Assembly: GCF_050410795.1 (NCBI RefSeq)
Contig: NZ_CP191258.1
Coordinates: 2,046,001 to 2,110,000 of the forward strand
Length of the DNA stretch: 64,000 nt
DNA from: Fontivita pretiosa
Lineage (GTDB): Bacteria; Planctomycetota; Phycisphaerae; Tepidisphaerales; Tepidisphaeraceae
Reading direction: 5' to 3'
Made by a program: the position numbers and the translations under genes. The notes beneath the pieces are model-generated. The model did no database searches. It saw only the letters and a program-made list of their open reading frames with translations, and was not told the origin of the DNA. Shown in pieces: positions 58,844 through 64,000 of the stretch (positions are counted from its first letter, which is position 1; each line of letters opens with the position of its first letter).

Positions 58844-59710
58844 TCAGTCGTCGATGTCCAGCATCAGGAATCGCTTGGCGCGGTAGCCGCTGCCGATGTT
58901 GATGGCCCGGATGTGCTCGATCGTGGCCTGGATCGGGTAATGGCTGTGTCCGCAGAGCACGTGTCGGACGTTGTTGTATCGCAGCAGCAGATCGCCGATG
59001 CGAGCGCTGCCCAGGAACGCCTTGGCAAAATCCCACTGGGCGTTGTGGGGCGGGGGCAGGAGCTGTGCGAAGGGCAGGTGATGAATCGCCGCCACGACGT
59101 GCCTGGCGGCGTGCATCGCCAGCAGGTGCGTTTCCAGCTCCTCAAGCAATTCCTGGAGGAACTGCTCGTCGCCGCGGTGCAGCTTGACGAATCTGCCGTC
59201 ATTCCAGCGGGCGACGACGCCCCGTGCGGTCTGTGGAAGATCATCAGGACCTTCCAGCAGGGCGCGATGTTCCGGCAGATGGGCCGCGGCGCCGGGGGAG
59301 ACTTTGGCGGCGTAGAAGCGGCGGGGAATGCCCAGCGAGGGTTGAGCAAACGAGTAGTCGTACCAGCCGACGCTGCCGATGATCGCCGTCCCCGATGCGA
59401 CGAACGGATCCGTCTGCAACCACTGCCAGCCCAACTGGCGGATTCGCCGGGGCAGGACGTGACGAAACAGCGTGTATGAATCGTTGTCGTGCGTCCACAG
59501 CTCGTGATTTCCGGGCACGAAGAGTCTGGGTCCGCGGAATCTGAATCGCGACAGGCAGGCCTCGATGGCGTCGCCTTCGGAGCTGGCTGTGTCTCCCGCC
59601 ACCAGCAGCACGTCTCCGCCGGCGCGGTTCATCTGATCGATCAGCTCCTCGGCCGCGGCGCGGCCGCGGCGGTGGTTGTAGTGCAGGTCGGCGGTGGCGA
59701 GCAGTCGCAT
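58844..59710 (-). CDS. Calcineurin-like metallophosphoesterase
   Basis: A 288-residue soluble phosphoesterase with all metal motifs: LLATADLHYNH, LLVAGDTASSEGD, FVPGNHELW, AAIHHLPFA and VLCGHSHYP. No signal peptide is seen, so it acts in the cytoplasm. The substrate is unknown. It lies just upstream of the GH172-type gene on the same strand, separated by 84 nt. Confidence 0.87.
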   Translation of the reverse strand: MRLLATADLHYNHRRGRAAAEELIDQMNRAGGDVLLVAGDTASSEGDAIEACLSRFRFRGPRLFVPGNHELWTHDNDSYTLFRHVLPRRIRQLGWQWLQTDPFVASGTAIIGSVGWYDYSFAQPSLGIPRRFYAAKVSPGAAAHLPEHRALLEGPDDLPQTARGVVARWNDGRFVKLHRGDEQFLQELLEELETHLLAMHAARHVVAAIHHLPFAQLLPPPHNAQWDFAKAFLGSARIGDLLLRYNNVRHVLCGHSHYPIQATIEHIRAINIGSGYRAKRFLMLDIDD

Positions 59711-59823
59711 AAAAAGATCGTAGTCGTGGTATCACGACCGTCTCGGCCGTTGTTTATACACATCTCGGACCACCGCTCAGACTCGCAGGTGCGTGCGATG
59801 AAAGCCCAGACGAGCCAATTGTG

Positions 59824-59844
59824 GCATGGCCGTCCCGGCCATGC
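59824..59844. repeat. Short palindrome
   Basis: GCATGGCCG and CGGCCATGC are perfect complements around a 3-nt loop, in the long intergenic region before the ABC ATPase gene. No T-tract. Confidence 0.6.
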
Positions 59845-60012
59845 AGGATGCACTCGAGTTCGAAAGTCCGACATCCGGGTTGTTCATCACGTCATGCCGC
59901 TGAACACGGGCGAGACGCCTGTCCGCTCTGCTGCCTCGAAAACGAGGGCTTCCAGCAATGTGACAAACGTCAGCCGTCTCGACCGTGCGGAAACCCGCAA
60001 TGGTGCGGCGCA

Positions 60013-60041
60013 TTGTGAGAGGGTTGTGGCGGGGCTATAGT
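60013..60041 (+). promoter_or_regulatory. Sigma70-type promoter for the ABC ATPase gene
   Basis: TTGTGA (60013-60018), 17-nt spacer, TATAGT (60036-60041). The leader to the ATG at 60110 would be about 60 nt. Confidence 0.5.
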
Positions 60042-60109
60042 TCGAGTCGCGCGCGGGACCGACGGCCGGGCAAGCCGCATCGCGACTGCGGATGTTCGAC
60101 AAGGAAGCG

Positions 60110-60865
60110 ATGACTCCACTGCTGGTCGAAAATGTCTGCAAACAGTATCGACAGGGACAGCGGGTCGTGACCGCGCTGGCGGGCGTGTCGCTGAGCGTCG
60201 AGCGGGGACAGTTCCTGGCCATCATGGGCGCCAGTGGCTCGGGCAAGAGCACGCTGCTGCATCTGATGGCCGGGTTGACCCGCGCCGACTCCGGTCGGGT
60301 CGTGGTCAACGGCACGGACCTGGGCAGGCTCAATGATCGACAACTCACCCTCTTTCGTCGCCGAAACATCGGCCTGGTGTTTCAGGGATTCAACCTCATC
60401 CCCACACTGACCGCCGAGGAGAACATCCGACTGCCCCTGATGCTTGATGGCCGAAACGGCCAGGCCATCGCCGCCAAGGTCGATGAGCTGCTGTGCTCGC
60501 TGGGGCTTGCGCAGCGCCGGCATCACCGTCCTGATGCGCTCAGCGGCGGAGAGCAGCAGCGGGTGGCGATTGGCCGGGCGCTGGTCAGCGAACCGGCGGT
60601 CATCCTCGCGGATGAACCGACGGGGAATCTGGATTCCAGCAACAGCCACGGTGTGTGTGAACTGCTCAAGACCCTGTCGCTGGAGCATGGCCGCACGATC
60701 GTGATGGTGACACACGAGCCGTCGGTCGCGGCCTATGCCAGCGAAGTGGCGGTATTGAAGGACGGCAGGCTCGTGGATCGCTTCCCCACCGAAGGAGCCG
60801 ACGCCGAAGAGCTGGCGATTCGCTATCAGGAGTCGCTGCGGGCGGCTTCGACCGAACAGGCGTAG
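60110..60865 (+). CDS. LolD/MacB-type ABC transporter ATPase (orphan)
   Basis: A 251-residue ATPase. Walker A GASGSGKST, Q-loop VFQGFNLIPT, signature LSGGEQQRVAIGRAL, Walker B VILADEPTGNLD and the His switch VTHEPS are all present. The MacB/LolD/FtsE group normally pairs with an FtsX-type permease, but none is next to it: the downstream 774 nt hold no gene. It is not of the MalK/MsmX type needed by the sugar importers (no C-terminal regulatory domain). An AAGGA lies before the ATG at 60110; ATG 60092 is an alternative. Confidence 0.9.
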   Translation: MTPLLVENVCKQYRQGQRVVTALAGVSLSVERGQFLAIMGASGSGKSTLLHLMAGLTRADSGRVVVNGTDLGRLNDRQLTLFRRRNIGLVFQGFNLIPTLTAEENIRLPLMLDGRNGQAIAAKVDELLCSLGLAQRRHHRPDALSGGEQQRVAIGRALVSEPAVILADEPTGNLDSSNSHGVCELLKTLSLEHGRTIVMVTHEPSVAAYASEVAVLKDGRLVDRFPTEGADAEELAIRYQESLRAASTEQA

Positions 60866-61080
60866 CTCGGCTTGTACTGCTGCTTGCAGGGCGGGCTGGG
60901 CATATTGGCACATCGCCCGGTGCCGCGCGATGCGCGCTTCTTGTGCATCCAGCGATCGGGCCGTTCAGGCAATGGGCGATTCGCGAGATGGTTTTCAGCG
61001 CGACCGCGGGGCAAACAGCGGGATTTGACTCGGAATTGTGATGGATGCGGTCGTGGCATCGGGTTTGTAGTGATGAGCAA

Positions 61081-61193
61081 CCCGTAGCCGTCGGGTGACG
61101 GCTATGGGTGGTCCGTGCGGGCCACTCGGATTCATGGAGCGCGGTTGGTTCCCACGGGCCGTGTCGTCCGGCCGACAGTCGGCCGGGCGACAC
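61081..61193 (+). ncRNA. Candidate structured RNA: three consecutive hairpins
   Basis: Hairpin 1: 61081-61092 with 61097-61108 (12 pairs, GGGT loop). Hairpin 2: 61108-61114 with 61119-61125 (7 pairs, GTGC loop). Hairpin 3: 61161-61176 with 61178-61193 (16 pairs, one-base apex). Each has exactly one G-U pair, and each would be an A-C mismatch if the other strand were transcribed, which favours a plus-strand RNA. Hairpin 3 is also nearly a perfect DNA palindrome, so a protein-binding or repeat origin is possible. Confidence 0.35.
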
Positions 61194-61278
61194 GCCTGCC
61201 CGGGGCCAGGCGTCTGATTCCCACCTGCATCCGTTTCATCGTCCAAGTCAGGCGCGGTACCAAAAAACCCGAAATTCC

Positions 61279-61308
61279 TTGACGTTGTTTCCTGCGGCGC
61301 GGTAGCTT
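61279..61308 (+). promoter_or_regulatory. Promoter candidate for the large PEP-CTERM gene
   Basis: TTGACG (61279-61284), 18-nt spacer, TAGCTT (61303-61308). It would give a leader of about 320 nt before the PEP-CTERM gene, which includes the small palindrome at 61491-61507. Confidence 0.4.
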
Positions 61309-61490
61309 TGCCGTTTGCGCAACAGCACGCTGCTTCTTTGGTTTCTCTTCTAAAGGTGCTGGGGGGTTTGGGGCAAGCCCGGCGTATGGTGACGCGTGGC
61401 TGCCAGTGTCTATTTCTGGCTTGCTGGTCTGTATCAAGGTCAAGACTGCGCGGGCGGGTTTATGCGCGGATGTGATTTTTATCGGTAATC

Positions 61491-61507
61491 TCTCGATTTA
61501 ATCGAGA
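61491..61507 (+). repeat. Small palindrome in the leader of the PEP-CTERM gene
   Basis: TCTCGAT-TTA-ATCGAGA, 7 perfect pairs and a 3-nt loop, about 130 nt before the start codon. Confidence 0.5.
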
Positions 61508-61639
61508 ACGTTCGGGGCACCGCGCCGGATGACCAGACGGATCGCCACCGAGCCGCTATCGCCAGACCGAGCAGTGTGAGCAATGGAGGCAGCATCACGC
61601 GGCTGCGGGACAGACACCTTCGGCAAAGGAGGTTCGCCC

Positions 61640-63499
61640 ATGTCTCAAACTTCGATTGCGTCGGCCGGGGCGCGCACGATTGCAGCCCGACCTTCCGGCC
61701 GCTTGGCGCTGTTGCTGGCGATGGGTGCGACTGGCCTGCCCGGCCTGGCCGCCGGCGCAACCCGAACCGAGAACTTCAACGACGCACCGCCACACTGGCA
61801 GGTGTTTGGCACCACCGATTACGGTTTCAGCAACACCAACAACACCGGGCAGGAAAGTCCCGCGGGGGAAGCTGGCGGCCGCTTCCGCCGACTCGAGCAA
61901 CGCGACTACTACGCCGACACCACCATCGGCGTGCTCACCCAGGACGATGCATTCTTCTCGACCGGCGAGCTGTTCGTCGGCAATGCCGCCACCGCCGACA
62001 ACGAGGCCTGGATCGCGCACTTCAGCACCGATACCGCCACGGTCAATGTCAACATTGTCGGGTTGTCCATAGTCGAGGGCCGGCCGGATCCGTCCACGGG
62101 CTTTCGGTTTACGGCTCACATCTATGACAGCGGCGGCAACGAGCAGCGACCCGAAGCGCTGAACTTTCCCTACAAGGACGAGAACGGCAATCCAATCCTC
62201 TACAAGTACTACTATGCGTGGGATCCGCAGGCAGACCGACTGACGACGCGCCTGCTCAATCCCGACGGATCGCTCGTGCAGGAAATCGTGCTCGATGCCG
62301 GACCCATCCAGTTCACTCTGAACGCGTTCGGGCTGACGGGTGTGATCACGCCGGGGCAGGATCCGGGCAAGTTCACCGACGTTTTCATCGACGCGACGAC
62401 GTACACCATCGCCTCGCCAGCGGCAACACAGTGGAACGTCAACGCCAACGGCAACTGGAGCAACGCCGCCAACTGGACCGGCGGCGTGCCCAACGCGCCG
62501 GGCGCCGTGGCCAACTTCGGCTCGGTCATCACCGCCCCGCGAACCGTCACGCTGGATGCCCCGATGACTGTGGGCGTCGTCAACTTCGACAACGCCAACA
62601 GCTACACCATCTCCGGCAGCAGCACGCTGACCATCGACGCCACCAGCGGCAACGGGGCGATCAACGTGCTGTCCGGCAGCCACAGCATCGCCGCCCCGAT
62701 CCAACTGGCTGACAACACCACCGTGGCGGTCGCTTCCGGCCAGACGCTGTCGGTGCAGCACGTGCGCGGGGCGGGGCTGACGGTCGGCTCCGGCACGATG
62801 CGGGTGATCAACAACCTCGCCGCCAACTCGCCCGCCGGCACCAGCCGCGTGGCCACGCTGGCGGTGGGCAGCGGCGCAAGACTGGACCTGAACAACAACA
62901 GCCTGATCGTCAACAGCGGCTCGCTGGCGACGGTGACCGCATCGATCAAGTCGGCCCTGGAGAATGGCGGGAACTTCGACTGGCTTGGTCCGGGCATCGG
63001 CTCGACGCAGGCCAATGTCCAGAACACCACCGCCGGCAGCTTCCTGTACGGGCTTGGTGTGGTCCTCAACGACCTGGCTCAGGTCGGTGGCAGCGGGCCG
63101 ATCTACACGAGCTTCGCCGGGCAGACACTCACCGGTAATGAGATCCTGGTGAAGTTCACCTACTTCGGGGATGCCGATCTGAGTGGCTCGATCGACGCGA
63201 CGGACTACTCGCTGATCGACAACGGGTACGTGAACAGCCTCAGTGGCTGGATCAATGGCGACTTTGACTACTCCGGTTCGATTGATGCGACGGACTATGC
63301 CCTGATTGACAACGCCTACGTGAATCAGGCCGGTCCGCTGGCCGAGGCGCTCATTGCCGAGCACGCCCGGATGTTTGGTGGTGAGTACCTGGCGGCGTTG
63401 CGGGCGGTTCAGTCGGGTGTGATTCCCGAGCCGGCATCGCTGGGAATGCTGCTGTTGGGGCTTGTTGGGCTGAAGCGATCACGTCGCTGCGGCAACTGA
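61640..63499 (+). CDS. Large PEP-CTERM protein with dockerin-like repeats
   Basis: A 619-residue exported protein. Signal peptide (LALLLAMGATGLPGLAAGA), an N-terminal beta-sandwich (about 40-260), then an autotransporter-associated-type stretch (WNVNANGNWSNAANWTGG, VVNFDNANSYTISGSSTL), two dockerin-like Ca loops (DADLSGSIDATDYSLIDNGY, DFDYSGSIDATDYALIDNAY) and a terminal IPEPASLGMLLLGLVGLKRS tag. AAAGGAGGT 7 nt before the ATG settles the start. No catalytic motif is evident; the dockerin-like loops suggest it is docked at the cell surface. Confidence 0.85.
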   Translation: MSQTSIASAGARTIAARPSGRLALLLAMGATGLPGLAAGATRTENFNDAPPHWQVFGTTDYGFSNTNNTGQESPAGEAGGRFRRLEQRDYYADTTIGVLTQDDAFFSTGELFVGNAATADNEAWIAHFSTDTATVNVNIVGLSIVEGRPDPSTGFRFTAHIYDSGGNEQRPEALNFPYKDENGNPILYKYYYAWDPQADRLTTRLLNPDGSLVQEIVLDAGPIQFTLNAFGLTGVITPGQDPGKFTDVFIDATTYTIASPAATQWNVNANGNWSNAANWTGGVPNAPGAVANFGSVITAPRTVTLDAPMTVGVVNFDNANSYTISGSSTLTIDATSGNGAINVLSGSHSIAAPIQLADNTTVAVASGQTLSVQHVRGAGLTVGSGTMRVINNLAANSPAGTSRVATLAVGSGARLDLNNNSLIVNSGSLATVTASIKSALENGGNFDWLGPGIGSTQANVQNTTAGSFLYGLGVVLNDLAQVGGSGPIYTSFAGQTLTGNEILVKFTYFGDADLSGSIDATDYSLIDNGYVNSLSGWINGDFDYSGSIDATDYALIDNAYVNQAGPLAEALIAEHARMFGGEYLAALRAVQSGVIPEPASLGMLLLGLVGLKRSRRCGN

Positions 63500-63525
63500 G
63501 CGGAGGAGTTCGTGGCCGCTGCGCG

Positions 63526-64000
63526 CTATCGCCTGACCCGGATGGCGCGCAGCGGCAGCGAGATGGCGTTGAACAGATTGTTGTAGATGTTGACGGTCAT
63601 GAACCTCAGGGCCTCGACGGCCGGGCGTGCTTCCGGTTCGTGAATGCGCGGCAGGAAGACGACGATTGCGGCCAGTCGCATCAGGGCGCTGAGCGCGAAC
63701 AGGACCTCGAAATATCCGATGGGTGCCAGTCCCGGGATGCCGGTATCCCATCGCCAGCCTTCGCCGATCGTCTGCGCGATCAGTCCGGAGCTCAAGCCGC
63801 CCAGCGCGCCGGCGACGTTGCAGACGACGTTGTTGACGGCGAAATAGGTGGTGCTGCCGGTGCCCTCGTTTTCATCGGTCTGAGCAAACTCCATGATCAT
63901 GTTGAAGTGAGCGACTTCGACGCCCGCGTACAGCGCCGCGCCCAGGGCGCCCAAGACATACCCCAGCCAGATCGCGCCCGTATTCATGAAGCACCAGCCG
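63526..64000 (-). CDS. MFS-type transporter, C-terminal part (cut by window edge)
   Basis: The reading frame is open to the window end. Hydrophobic segments such as IWLGYVLGALGAALYAGV, a loop containing NNVVCNVAGALGGLSSGLIA, and FEVLFALSALMRLAAIVVFL look like the last membrane helices of a major facilitator superfamily protein. The tail after about 95 residues is soluble. Because the N-terminal part is missing, the substrate cannot be discussed. It is convergent with the large PEP-CTERM gene. Confidence 0.65.
   Translation of the reverse strand, partial: GWCFMNTGAIWLGYVLGALGAALYAGVEVAHFNMIMEFAQTDENEGTGSTTYFAVNNVVCNVAGALGGLSSGLIAQTIGEGWRWDTGIPGLAPIGYFEVLFALSALMRLAAIVVFLPRIHEPEARPAVEALRFMTVNIYNNLFNAISLPLRAIRVRR

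Larger units (their letters stand above)
59711..60109. other. Intergenic region with palindrome and promoter
   Basis: 399 nt without a convincing gene. It contains a perfect 9-bp hairpin (GCATGGCCG/CGGCCATGC, 59824-59844) and a promoter for the ABC gene (60013-60041). Confidence 0.5.
60866..61639. other. Long non-coding region with hairpin cluster and promoter
   Basis: 774 nt with no convincing protein gene. It holds three consecutive hairpins (61081-61193), a promoter candidate (61279-61308) and a small palindrome (61491-61507). A small RNA or a long structured leader is possible. Confidence 0.5.

Noticed and set aside
59850..59880. TTCGAA-containing stretch resembling a tRNA T-arm
   Set aside because: No acceptor stem, anticodon arm or CCA-like end could be placed around it.

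Overview
The window reads as a GC-rich bacterial chromosome segment from a planctomycete, most likely class Phycisphaerae. The marks are: three secreted proteins of the prepilin class with the N-terminal FTLVELLVVIGIIAVLI segment; four PEP-CTERM proteins, two of them carrying dockerin-like Ca-binding repeats; an LEPR-XLL/ELWxxDGT surface protein; duplicated groEL; lysine biosynthesis through DapL; and a DUF2961 (GH172-type) hydrolase. This is inferred from protein families only. I see no rRNA, tRNA, CRISPR array or replication origin.

Layout. 1-6729 (minus strand) is a chaperone and quality-control run transcribed as groEL(GGM tail)-groES-groEL(no GGM tail)-dnaJ-grpE-FmdB zinc ribbon-YacG. 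7105-9575 holds divergent dapL and a transaldolase. 9642-15556 holds pabB and a PabC-like gene, separated by a secreted pectin module (pectinesterase plus pectate lyase, ATGA-coupled). 15791-17387 is a run of three small heat-shock proteins behind a sigma54-like site. 17630-21532 is peptidoglycan hydrolysis (two amidases, one NlpC/P60) plus a PLP enzyme. 21604-23499 is a secreted phosphoesterase fused to a PQQ propeller. 23570-31225 holds a VOC-like protein, a saccharopine/lysine dehydrogenase, a giant surface protein and an ALDH7-type dehydrogenase, possibly a lysine-degradation locus.

32340-41476 (minus) is a sugar-import operon with two stacked importers: a conventional binding protein plus two permeases, followed by a pair in which the binding protein is fused to the MalF-like permease and the MalG-like partner has a large extracytoplasmic insert. 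A paralogous fused pair lies at 50162-54170, next to an FGGY sugar kinase and near a GH172-type hydrolase. No MsmX-type ATPase is present, so a shared ATPase elsewhere is inferred. 41656-49912 holds an AI-2E-type permease, two prepilin-like proteins flanking lnt, a PhyH dioxygenase, an AraC regulator and a PEP-CTERM protein. 54247-64000 holds a RAYT transposase with its REP repeats, the kinase, a rhomboid protease, GH172, a phosphoesterase, an orphan LolD-like ATPase, a large PEP-CTERM/dockerin protein and the end of an MFS transporter.

Most unusual points: (1) an IVS-like cassette (four-helix-bundle S23-family gene bounded by inverted tandem GTGACAAG repeats) placed inside the sugar-transport operon; (2) the fused SBP-permease importers, present twice with the same 14-nt gene overlap; (3) REP sequences that supply the stop codons and last codons of neighbouring genes; (4) several short repetitive leader sequences just upstream of minus-strand genes; (5) a run of hairpins at 61081-61193 whose wobble pairs all fit the same RNA strand.
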